From the IMG/VR virus record IMGVR_UViG_3300030110_001231, positions 1 through 54,843 of that record: a stretch of 54,843 nucleotides of DNA; one strand, written 5' to 3'. The notes below the pieces were generated by a model, which was given only the letters and a program-made list of their open reading frames with translations, searched no databases and had not been told where the DNA came from. The position numbers and the translations under genes are program-made. Origin of the DNA: a virus. Below are positions 46,699 to 54,843 of this stretch, one piece after another (position 1 is the first letter of the stretch; the number at the start of each line of letters is the position of its first letter).

Positions 46699-49600
46699 TT
46701 ATTTTGCACGAGGTAAAGCTTTAATTCTTTCTTTTGTAGGAAGTTCTTCATCTTGTGGTAGATCAGATAATAACGATGCTGACCCTTCAAGTTCATTCTT
46801 AGCATTCTTTTCTCTTGTTGAGTTTTGTATTTCTATTTCTTTATGGGATTCATTATCTCTAAATACTTTTGCATTATATTCGTCTACATCATCAAAGATA
46901 TCTTTTATATCTTCAACGGCTTGGTTAGCGGCTTTTGTATTATCTGATAAAATGGCTCTGTTATAATCACCATCTGCCTTTTTTAATCGACCATAAAAAC
47001 TTCTTTTAAGCGCAGCATTTTCTTCTTTACCTATCTTCATTAAAAAAGCCACTTCTCTTTCTCTGGCAATATCTGCTGATGTAAAACCAAAACCTTTTAA
47101 CAATGAATCAAACTTATCAATACCTGGTTGGTCCTCAAAAACCTTAACATCTTCTGGCACCATGATTGTTTTTCCAAATTTAGTTCTATAACCTTGAGTG
47201 TCTAATAGTACACCCTCGTGAATACTCTTAATAAATTTAGGTGCAAATGCTGTATACATACGAGGATCATTAATTGATGCAAACGAAAATGAATCCATAA
47301 CACCTTGTCCAATACTTAAAACAGGTGGTGTAAATTTATTAAAACCAGCATCTCTATACAGTAAGTCTATAAAAGCCGCAGATAGTGGATGTGACCCTAA
47401 TCCCACACGTCGTCCTATATCTAAGTTTATAGCTCTAAATGTTCCGTTCTGTAATATCTCCGCTAGTTTAGGATTAGCACCTATATCGCTCATTAAATCA
47501 TAATATATTTGGTCTAAACTTATCTTCTCCTTACTAGCTCTATTGTATGATCGTTCAACAAAATCTTTTATATCTTCAATAAGAGGTAATCCTAAGAAAC
47601 CAGATGTTCCTATTAGCGCAAGAGCATATAAACCTAAAGCTTTCTGCCCATCTCGTCCATAAAGTCTACCTAATCGTGCCATTAATTCTAACATCATTGT
47701 TGGATATTCTGTAAATTGAAATATCCAAGATCCCCATCCACGAACCATTCGTGGTTTGACAGCACGACCATATAAAAACTGTGTTTCTTCAACAGCCATA
47801 CGAGCTATAATGTTTCTAAGCTCTGCATTTTGTGTATCTGTTAAGTCATCTAGTACACTACGCAATCCTTCAGGATCTGTTTTAAAAGCAGTCTCAACTC
47901 TGGCATTAAATAATTTATTGTTTTGTAAAATTTTAACAGCTTTTCTTAGCGCCTTTGGATCTTTAGTTAATCTATAACTAGATGCATAAGCCGCAAGACG
48001 GTTTATGGATTCTGTAGTTGTAAATAAAAAACCAAGTATTCTTGTAGCTTTTTGAAATGAAAATCTACGTGTTACTTTTTCACCACTAATAATATTATCT
48101 GACTCTCTATTTAAATATTCATTTACACGACCAGGACTTACCACCGTTCCAATAAGTTCTTCTGGGTTTTGAAATGCTGGTATGTCTGGAAATGCACTGG
48201 GTAATTTATCAAAGTCAATTTGTGTGTCTGTTTTTATACCCTTCAAAGGATTTTTTAAAGCCTTGCCTGTATCTTTTAAAGCCTTAATCATCTCTTTACC
48301 CGCTTTTAACGTGCCTCCATATGTGCCATTAAAGACGGCAGCAGGTATCGATTGGAATAGGTTCATTGATGCAGCACTAACATCAGTTAAATACCACATA
48401 AAAGCAGCTTGTCTAAACAAACCAAATTCGTAAGGGTCAGAACTTAAATATTCTCTTAGTTTTCCAGCATACTGTTGTTCGCCTTGACTCCCATCTTTTT
48501 CAACATCATCAAATGCTTCATTTAAACGTGAATCAAAAACAAAACCAGAGTTCCATGATGAATAAGTATGTAAATGTTTAGCAATAGAATCATCAACATT
48601 ATTAAAGTCATATCCTGGTACAAAATTAGCAGCTCGTAAGAATGTCGGTACTCCTTTTGATTCTTTCAAAGCTCTTGCTTTTGCTACCATTTTACTAATT
48701 GTTTCTCCCTTTGCTTTTGCGGCTTGTTGTATTTCTTTTATCCGTGCTTCAGTAGGTAAAAGATCAGTATCAGGGGACATGTAAGATGTTTGTGTAAAAT
48801 AATCTTGAGGTAATATAGATAGGAATCTGTCTAAACTTGTTTCAAATTGAGATGTTGCTTCTTTACGAACTTGGTTAAACGTGTTGTCTTGTATTCCAGT
48901 TACAGTAACAACAGATGTTCCCTCTTTTATTTTATTACCTTGTGAATCAACAGCATTTGTTGGAAGCTTAGTGTTAATTAAATCTTTGTATTGTTCTTGT
49001 AAATCTTTAACTGTTTGTTCGGCTCTTCTTTTTTCAGCTCTAGATTTTGTATTAAACATACTAGCTTTTGTTTCAAAACCGTCCCAATAAATAGTTTCTT
49101 TCTTATACTTTTGTCTTCCTAATTTGTCTTTTAAGTCACGACCTTGTTTGTCTTTCATTTTTACATATTGAGTTGCAGCTACAAATTTATCACCAGTCCT
49201 ACTAGTTGGTAGGTAATACATATCAAAGTATGCATCAAGTTTTTCAATACGATCCCCAGTTGTAAAAGCAAGAATTGATTCTGGTGTGTCTTGGTTATCG
49301 TTTCTTTCTTGTATGTCTTTAGCTAATTGTTTAAGTATAGGCCCTATGTCAGAATTAAATTGCCTTCCATTAACACCTGTTCCAAATGGTTGAGGTTGAG
49401 TTGCGGGTCCAAGATTAACATTTAATTTTAATATGGCTTTATCAATTGAACCTCGTAGTTTAGGAGGAGCATCTTGAACATTTTCTATAAAGTTTCTTAC
49501 CGACTCTAATATAACTTGATTACGTTCAAAATTTGCCATAGCTTGAACAGCTTTAACACCAATCATTTCATCTTCACTTAATTGAATACCTTCTTTTAAA

Positions 49601-52164
49601 ACAGGATCATCAGGTTTAAATACGGGTTTATCTCTATTATTTCGTTGTAACTCTTGAGCTGTAATGTTTTGAATTTTATTTGGATTTGAAGTATCCATTT
49701 GGGTTACCCTTGCATAAGCAATGGCTTTGGCAATTTTAACTTTACTTGGTTTAGGTAAATTATAAAAAGGTAATATTATCTTAGATAACTTTTCATATGT
49801 TATAGCTCTAAGTTCATCTTTACCAATAATAATTTCTGCAAGTTTTCCAAGAACATTACTTTTAGAAGCACGATCATATAGACTACTAACCCAACCTCGA
49901 AAGCCCATCCCCGCAGAATCTTTTAAACTACCCAAAGCTTCAGCACTTTTCTTTAATTTCTTCTCTTCAGCCTCTTGATCTTTTTTTGTACGTTTATCAC
50001 TAGGGTCAATCTGTCTATCAATTGACTCTAAATTTTTATCAACCTCCCTAACGGTTTCGTCTTGGGCAACTTCATTTTCCATAGCTGTCTCGGCTTGTTC
50101 TGGAGTTGTGTTTGTGTTAGCCTCTGGCGACGTTAATGGATTAAGAGTGGTAGTCTGGGTATATTTTTTACGATTAGACGATCTTTGGTTACGAACCTTT
50201 TGATTAATACTTGAAGCTGTGTTATCTACATCCATACCTAATGACACAGGTGTGGGGTTAATTGTTTCACGTGTTTCTGGAACAGTGTTCATAGCTTCTT
50301 TAAGTTGTTCAAGTTTTTTCTTTTGACCGGGCTTGGTGTTTGCCGTGTCTCTTAGATAATCTTGTGCTTGTTCCATTGATGTAAAAGCTTTTGCTGGTTG
50401 ATTAGTCGGTTCAGCAACATAAAAAGGTTTACCTGTTTGTTGTAATACTTGTTCAGACAGTCCAGCAGGAATCGCCGCACCAATAAATCCTGTTTGTTTT
50501 GGTGATTTAAAAGTTGTAACTTTACCAACTCTTTTGTTTTTATTATCACGAAAGTCTTGAGTCGTAGATTGTGCACCCTCATTAAATCCTTCTTTAAAAG
50601 AGTCTCGGTCTTTCTTATTCTTTAATGATCTAGCAATAGGATTTTTTTGGCTTGTTAATTTTTTATCTATTACCCCTTGTTTTGGTTGTCCATATACTTT
50701 GGGTTGTACAATTTGTTGTTGAAGTTTTTCAATTTTTTGTTGTTTCTTAATTCTTTCTTTCTTTTGTTTAGCTAAATTTCTAATTGTTCGAGAATCATCA
50801 GCTGATGGTATTAATAATCTTTTACCTTCTTGAGTAAGTTTATTGTCTTTAATTAGTGCATCATATATAGCATTCTCAACATCAGTGTTGTTTTCTAAAT
50901 ATTTTGCTAGTGGTCCTTCAAGTTGTTTTCTTATCTTTTTTTTGTTGATTACACCCGCACCTTGATTTGATATTACATTGTATATCTCTTGAATACCTGT
51001 AGCTGTTAATTGTTTTTTAAGTTGTTTTGCCTTTTTACCTCTTTCAATTTGGTTAGGTTCAGCATCATCTAAAATGTCTGTTTCTGGTTTAGTTAAATTA
51101 CCAAAGGTTGTTTCGTTAGGTGTCTTTTCTTCTTCATCTATCTTAGCCGGTTCTTGCCCCTTGTCTTTAGCTTCGTCAATAACTTTCTCATTTTTTTGTA
51201 AAGCATTGATACCCGCTTCAATAAGACCAGTCGGACCTTCAGCTATACCCTCAAGCAGAACTTCACCTGGTTTGGTTATGCTACCCTCAGATGACACTTG
51301 AGCTACGGCTTCACCCATAGCGCCCAAGCTACCACCGACACCAATCTCACCTGTACTTGCCGCAAGTTTAGCGCCAAGACCAGTCTTGCCTGCATTCTTA
51401 GTCATACGTAGAATCTGACCAGCAGCACCGAAAGCTAACGCATCAAAGATACCAATAGGTATACCACGGTCTAAACCTTTTTCTCTAGCTTCACCGAGTA
51501 TGGACTCATCGTTTAAAGCATTAACAACTTCAAGAGGATCATTAACATCAACACCAGAATCTTTAAACGAATCTGTAAATGACATATTATATTCAGTTGC
51601 AAAACTTGCTGAGCCTAATGAACCAGCATTTAGTAATGTTGATAAAAATGGTCCAGCTCCTAAACCTCTTGTAGTCACAGCCGTTGCTGCTACCACACCA
51701 AGTGCGGGAACATATGTTCCTAACGATTGTAGTATGAGTGGAACAAGAGCCGTTGGTTTACTGGCTATAATCTTTGCCGCTTCACCAAATGTTTCGGCTT
51801 CAGATGCCTCAACTAAAGCTTTAAATTGTTCTGGATTATCCCTTACTATTTGATCTTGAAGATTTTGTATTCTCTTCTCATACATTCTTGTATTGTATGC
51901 TGCTTCTTCTTGGTCTCGTAAACCAAGATCAGCAAGACCTAAATTTAAACTTTGTTGGAATTGACGGAAACCAAGTTCTATGTTTTGACCGGGTATGATG
52001 GCTTCTGAAAAACTATCTTCAAGAACACCTTCTTGTATAGGCACATTTAATCTGTTTTCAATAACCTTATAGTTATCATCGATGTATTCTTTTATCTGGT
52101 TATCTGTATACTCGTCTGGGAAATTAAGTGTTCCATAATCCCCATATTGAACTTTGCGAACCAT
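46699..52164 (-). CDS. Giant internal/ejection-type virion protein
   Basis: An 1821-aa protein beginning MVRKVQYGDYGTLNFPDEYT, a typical N-terminal targeting segment of phage internal proteins. Residues about 130-300 contain hydrophobic, glycine-rich segments (IIASKPTALVPLILQSLGTY, VVAATAVTTRGLGAGPFLS). Residues about 400-800 are lysine/glutamine-rich coiled coil (NLAKQKKERIKKQQKIEKLQ). The C-terminal 500 residues contain AAFMWYLTDVSAASMNLFQS and GWGSWIFQFTEYPTMMLELM, resembling polyvalent-protein-associated C-terminal regions. Probably injected with DNA to form a conduit (inference). No catalytic motif found. Confidence 0.7.
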   Translation of the reverse strand: MVRKVQYGDYGTLNFPDEYTDNQIKEYIDDNYKVIENRLNVPIQEGVLEDSFSEAIIPGQNIELGFRQFQQSLNLGLADLGLRDQEEAAYNTRMYEKRIQNLQDQIVRDNPEQFKALVEASEAETFGEAAKIIASKPTALVPLILQSLGTYVPALGVVAATAVTTRGLGAGPFLSTLLNAGSLGSASFATEYNMSFTDSFKDSGVDVNDPLEVVNALNDESILGEAREKGLDRGIPIGIFDALAFGAAGQILRMTKNAGKTGLGAKLAASTGEIGVGGSLGAMGEAVAQVSSEGSITKPGEVLLEGIAEGPTGLIEAGINALQKNEKVIDEAKDKGQEPAKIDEEEKTPNETTFGNLTKPETDILDDAEPNQIERGKKAKQLKKQLTATGIQEIYNVISNQGAGVINKKKIRKQLEGPLAKYLENNTDVENAIYDALIKDNKLTQEGKRLLIPSADDSRTIRNLAKQKKERIKKQQKIEKLQQQIVQPKVYGQPKQGVIDKKLTSQKNPIARSLKNKKDRDSFKEGFNEGAQSTTQDFRDNKNKRVGKVTTFKSPKQTGFIGAAIPAGLSEQVLQQTGKPFYVAEPTNQPAKAFTSMEQAQDYLRDTANTKPGQKKKLEQLKEAMNTVPETRETINPTPVSLGMDVDNTASSINQKVRNQRSSNRKKYTQTTTLNPLTSPEANTNTTPEQAETAMENEVAQDETVREVDKNLESIDRQIDPSDKRTKKDQEAEEKKLKKSAEALGSLKDSAGMGFRGWVSSLYDRASKSNVLGKLAEIIIGKDELRAITYEKLSKIILPFYNLPKPSKVKIAKAIAYARVTQMDTSNPNKIQNITAQELQRNNRDKPVFKPDDPVLKEGIQLSEDEMIGVKAVQAMANFERNQVILESVRNFIENVQDAPPKLRGSIDKAILKLNVNLGPATQPQPFGTGVNGRQFNSDIGPILKQLAKDIQERNDNQDTPESILAFTTGDRIEKLDAYFDMYYLPTSRTGDKFVAATQYVKMKDKQGRDLKDKLGRQKYKKETIYWDGFETKASMFNTKSRAEKRRAEQTVKDLQEQYKDLINTKLPTNAVDSQGNKIKEGTSVVTVTGIQDNTFNQVRKEATSQFETSLDRFLSILPQDYFTQTSYMSPDTDLLPTEARIKEIQQAAKAKGETISKMVAKARALKESKGVPTFLRAANFVPGYDFNNVDDSIAKHLHTYSSWNSGFVFDSRLNEAFDDVEKDGSQGEQQYAGKLREYLSSDPYEFGLFRQAAFMWYLTDVSAASMNLFQSIPAAVFNGTYGGTLKAGKEMIKALKDTGKALKNPLKGIKTDTQIDFDKLPSAFPDIPAFQNPEELIGTVVSPGRVNEYLNRESDNIISGEKVTRRFSFQKATRILGFLFTTTESINRLAAYASSYRLTKDPKALRKAVKILQNNKLFNARVETAFKTDPEGLRSVLDDLTDTQNAELRNIIARMAVEETQFLYGRAVKPRMVRGWGSWIFQFTEYPTMMLELMARLGRLYGRDGQKALGLYALALIGTSGFLGLPLIEDIKDFVERSYNRASKEKISLDQIYYDLMSDIGANPKLAEILQNGTFRAINLDIGRRVGLGSHPLSAAFIDLLYRDAGFNKFTPPVLSIGQGVMDSFSFASINDPRMYTAFAPKFIKSIHEGVLLDTQGYRTKFGKTIMVPEDVKVFEDQPGIDKFDSLLKGFGFTSADIAREREVAFLMKIGKEENAALKRSFYGRLKKADGDYNRAILSDNTKAANQAVEDIKDIFDDVDEYNAKVFRDNESHKEIEIQNSTREKNAKNELEGSASLLSDLPQDEELPTKERIKALPRAK

Positions 52165-52165
52165 G

Positions 52166-54397
52166 TCACTCTGTGCCTGTTTGACCTGGTGGTTGGAATA
52201 TTATTGGAACACCTGTTTTAGATGTAAAAGCAGACGGAGCTATGTTAGCTAAGTTAGAAGTAGTCTCAAATACTGAACTCATTCTACTATTTACATAATC
52301 TGTTATTAATTTTTCCTTTTTGATTTCTAAGTCACGTCTTTCTTTTTCACTAAGGTCTATTCTTTGAAGTTTAAGATCAATTTGTCGCACACCTGGTGCT
52401 TTTTCAAGAGCTTCTGTAACGAACTTTTGCCTCATTTTCAATCTTTCGGCCTTTTCTTTTCCAAAACCTGATAAATACTCAGCTTCAGCTAGTTTTGCTT
52501 CCGTACGTGCTTCATAGAATGGTTTTTCTATGCCAAACTTTTTCTCAAATTGTTCAGCAGACATACCCATAGTTATTGCTTTAGCCATATCATCTCCTCT
52601 AGCTTTCTCTCTGCCCATTTCAATAGCTGCAAGGTTTTGAGCAGATTGTTGAGCCGCTGCAAGATCTTCACTTTTTCCACTAAGTGCTGGAATCATACCC
52701 AGAGCCGCCGCAGTTTTACCAATATCTACACCTGTGTCTTCTTTAAATACTTCGGCAAGATATCTGTTCATAAGATCTTTGTTGTATTCATATGGATCAG
52801 ACTCAGGAACAGTTGGTTCTGGTCTTACCTCTGTCGGTGTTGTAAATTCTGTAGTGCCAGTTTCCGTGTCAGTGCCAGTGCCAGTTTTAGTATCAATAGT
52901 TACACCACTCGGTAATTGTCCTAAAACTTTTTCACGAGGTGCGGCTTCTACTTCTGGAATTGTTTCCTCTGTTGTTTCTTCTGTTGTTTCTTCTGTTGTT
53001 GGCATAACGTCCATTTGTTTTGCTTCATCTAAAAGCAACCTTTGTTTTCTAGTTTTATCTTTAAAATCTTCAAACCTTGGACCCGCAATAGTGCTTAAAA
53101 ATTCGTTTATGGATTGCCTTTGTTCTAACGGTTGAAATCTTTTTTCTTTTTGTGCCTCTTTATAAGCTTCTTCGTCACCACCATATAACATTCTAATTGC
53201 ATTTTCCCTTTGCCTAGCTTGTAGTGCAGCATCATTTACTCCGTAAATACTACCACCGTTATCGTAGTTCATCTTACCACCAACATAAGCATTAATAACT
53301 TCTTGTGGATCAAAGCCCATATTCTCTACAACTTGTGGAGCTTTGGATGCTAACTTCTTGAGACCTGGATTATCGGGGACATCACCACCTTCGGCAAATA
53401 GTCCCACACCTTTACCCGCACCGTAGATACCTAATGCACCTAGACCAAGACCAGCCGCTTGTTGTCCAAATGTCGGTGGTGCTTGTTGTGCTTGGGATGT
53501 TGTGTATGTCGATACTGGTAAATTAAATCCACGAAGTACAGATGACATCTCTTGTACTTGTTGTTGTGGATAGGTTGTCTCTCTGGCAAAATCTTCATAA
53601 CCAATATCTAATGCTCTTTGTTGTTGAGCTTGTTGTGTACCACCTACAGTTTCAAGCGCACCCAACCCAGCTAATCCTAACTGTTGTTGTTGGGCACCAA
53701 GACCTGCAAACTGTTGACCAGCCGCAAGTGATGCTGCTCTATCAGCAGACAACTGATTCATAGCTTGTTGATAGGCTTGTTGCGAACCAACGGCTTGAAT
53801 GTCGGCGAGTCTTTGACCAGTCTGTCTACCTAATTCTGTTTCAGCTAAAGCTTGTCGTGATCCACCAAAGGCACCAGCACCAACGGCCGATGCTCCTATT
53901 TGTTGTTGTAGTTTATTAGCATCTCGTAAGGCTTCTCTTTTTTGTATATCAATAACAGATTGTTGGTATGGACTCATACGTGCAGCAATAGCCGTAGGGT
54001 CTGTTGATTGTTGAGCGGCTTGAGCTGTAAGTAAATCAGCCGTAGCTATATATGGTTTGTAACCACCTACCATTTGTTCTACACCCTGATAGGCTTGTTG
54101 TTGTTGTTCAGTTGGTAAAGCTAGTCTTTGTCCTTCGTATCTTTGAAACGGTTCTGTTGTAACACCTTCGGCTCTTTCAAATAATCTTTCTAAATACGGT
54201 TGGAAATATTCAGGTATATTACTTGTTTGTTGAGTCATTGTTTGAGGAGGAGGGGGAGGAGGTGAGCCACCACCACCACTACCACCAAAGCATACATTCA
54301 TACACTCATCAGGTGATGCATTATGAAATGGATTGTCTTCCATTCCTACACCGTATTGTTGTTCAGAAATTTGTAATCGTTTTAATAAGTCAGCCAT
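52166..54397 (-). CDS. Large Gln/Ala-rich internal virion protein
   Basis: A 743-aa protein. N-terminus MADLLKRLQISEQQYGVGME; a Gly/Pro linker (FGGSGGGGSPPPPPPQTM) near residue 40; residues 95-300 are long Gln/Ala-rich helix (QQQQAYQGVEQMVGGYKPYI, VGAGAFGGSRQALAETELGR); LFAEGGDVPDNPGLKKLA and MNYDNGGSIYG contain the GG tags seen in small late proteins; near residue 480 EETTEETTEETIPEVE is a tandem repeat. Helical C-terminus. Likely an ejection protein or tail-tip component; it precedes the giant gene by 1 base. Confidence 0.6.
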   Translation of the reverse strand: MADLLKRLQISEQQYGVGMEDNPFHNASPDECMNVCFGGSGGGGSPPPPPPQTMTQQTSNIPEYFQPYLERLFERAEGVTTEPFQRYEGQRLALPTEQQQQAYQGVEQMVGGYKPYIATADLLTAQAAQQSTDPTAIAARMSPYQQSVIDIQKREALRDANKLQQQIGASAVGAGAFGGSRQALAETELGRQTGQRLADIQAVGSQQAYQQAMNQLSADRAASLAAGQQFAGLGAQQQQLGLAGLGALETVGGTQQAQQQRALDIGYEDFARETTYPQQQVQEMSSVLRGFNLPVSTYTTSQAQQAPPTFGQQAAGLGLGALGIYGAGKGVGLFAEGGDVPDNPGLKKLASKAPQVVENMGFDPQEVINAYVGGKMNYDNGGSIYGVNDAALQARQRENAIRMLYGGDEEAYKEAQKEKRFQPLEQRQSINEFLSTIAGPRFEDFKDKTRKQRLLLDEAKQMDVMPTTEETTEETTEETIPEVEAAPREKVLGQLPSGVTIDTKTGTGTDTETGTTEFTTPTEVRPEPTVPESDPYEYNKDLMNRYLAEVFKEDTGVDIGKTAAALGMIPALSGKSEDLAAAQQSAQNLAAIEMGREKARGDDMAKAITMGMSAEQFEKKFGIEKPFYEARTEAKLAEAEYLSGFGKEKAERLKMRQKFVTEALEKAPGVRQIDLKLQRIDLSEKERRDLEIKKEKLITDYVNSRMSSVFETTSNLANIAPSAFTSKTGVPIIFQPPGQTGTE

Positions 54398-54807
54398 TTT
54401 GTTCTCTGTATAAATTGTTGGTTATCGAAACCAAGCTTATCGCATACTTTATTCCATTGTACACGACCAGTTAATTCAATGCCATCCAACTTTAATTCTT
54501 TAGCTAAGTCTTCAAGCTTCTTAAATATTTGTTTACCCACACGAAAGTTAAGGTTTCTTCCAAAGATAAACAATATTTCTAATAATCGTTTTGCTGTTGG
54601 ATAAACATTTATTTTTATTACATAACCTGCGATTATTCTACCATTATGTTTTATTCTTAACAAACCTAACACTCCTGTTTCAATATGTTGTCTAAGTATT
54701 TCTGGTGTGTATTTATTGTCAAACGGTATTCGTTCAATCTCCACTGGAAATAACATAAACAATTCTTCAATATCATCAAAAGATTTAACCTCTTCAACCT
54801 CAAGCAA
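54382..54807 (-). CDS. GNAT acetyltransferase-like protein, uncertain N-terminus
   Basis: A 141-aa frame starting TTG at 54807: (M)LEVEEVKSFDDIEELFMLFP, TGVLGLLRIKHNGRIIAGYV, LEILFIFGRNLNFRVGKQIF, KKLEDLAKELKLDGIELTGR and VCDKLGFDNQQFIQRTKWL. Strand and helix order, including GFD near the end, fits small GNAT proteins found next to podoviral tail genes. In the true frame an in-frame TGATGA lies just upstream and no ribosome site is seen, so the start is doubtful. It overlaps the next gene by 16 bases. Confidence 0.6.
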   Translation of the reverse strand: MLEVEEVKSFDDIEELFMLFPVEIERIPFDNKYTPEILRQHIETGVLGLLRIKHNGRIIAGYVIKINVYPTAKRLLEILFIFGRNLNFRVGKQIFKKLEDLAKELKLDGIELTGRVQWNKVCDKLGFDNQQFIQRTKWLTY

Positions 54808-54843
54808 CCGCTGTTCTCATCAACTGTCCTAGTCCCCTAGTTA

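Noticed and set aside
52965-53005. Microsatellite-like repeat as a regulatory element
   Set aside because: It encodes the TEETTEETTEET run within the open frame of the 743-aa protein and needs no regulatory explanation.
1-54843. Integrase, excisionase, repressor or att site indicating a temperate phage
   Set aside because: No recombinase or CI-type protein was recognised on either strand and no att-like duplication was found.

Overview
The window looks like most or all of the genome of a lytic, tailed marine podovirus-like phage. The DNA is AT-rich. The evidence is an HK97-type capsid with scaffold and terminase, a P22-type portal, two very large internal/ejection-type virion proteins with no tail-sheath or tape-measure gene, a T7-type replication set (primase-helicase, family A DNA polymerase, SSB with an acidic tail, endonuclease I, exonuclease) and a B12-dependent ribonucleotide reductase. 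There is no integrase, no repressor that I recognise and no phage RNA polymerase. Transcription should therefore use host sigma70-type RNA polymerase, and several good -35/-10 pairs are visible. The LamG, cupredoxin-like and lysine/glycine-rich small proteins, GroES and cobalamin-dependent RNR are typical of ocean phages. The exact host is not identifiable; a PqqA-like peptide would fit an alphaproteobacterial host (inference).

Layout. (1) 1-21590, leftward: terS, terL, portal with a C-terminal peptidoglycan-hydrolase domain, a cargo block (PhyH-type dioxygenase, FkbM methyltransferase, sulfotransferase), groES, scaffold, capsid genes, a cluster of tiny basic or membrane proteins, then adaptor and tail/fibre genes running off the left edge. 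(2) 21591-21809: divergent promoter region with a structured leader. (3) 21810-42064, rightward: two methyltransferases and a small membrane protein, then a non-coding regulatory region with one leftward gene, about 25 small early genes including a C5-cytosine methyltransferase and an HNH nuclease, an iteron-like array, the replication genes, RNR, an oxygenase, a mannose-isomerase-type cupin and a nucleotidyltransferase. (4) 42141-54807, leftward: small exported protein, PqqA-like peptide, holin, three glycosyltransferase-type genes, an 1821-aa and a 743-aa virion protein and a GNAT gene. If the molecule is circular or circularly permuted, block 4 continues block 1, giving one late leftward operon and one early rightward operon.

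Most notable observations: a 24-residue PqqA-like peptide (42525-42599) with the Glu-x-x-x-Tyr pair used in PQQ synthesis; a 669-bp region inside dcm where a second frame, with its own strong ribosome binding site, also looks like a conserved phage protein; and five predicted promoters whose +1 falls at the first base of, or just inside, a hairpin or multi-stem leader.

All product names come from reading motifs by eye. No database search was run. Several starts were moved from the longest possible frame to an ATG with a Shine-Dalgarno sequence.
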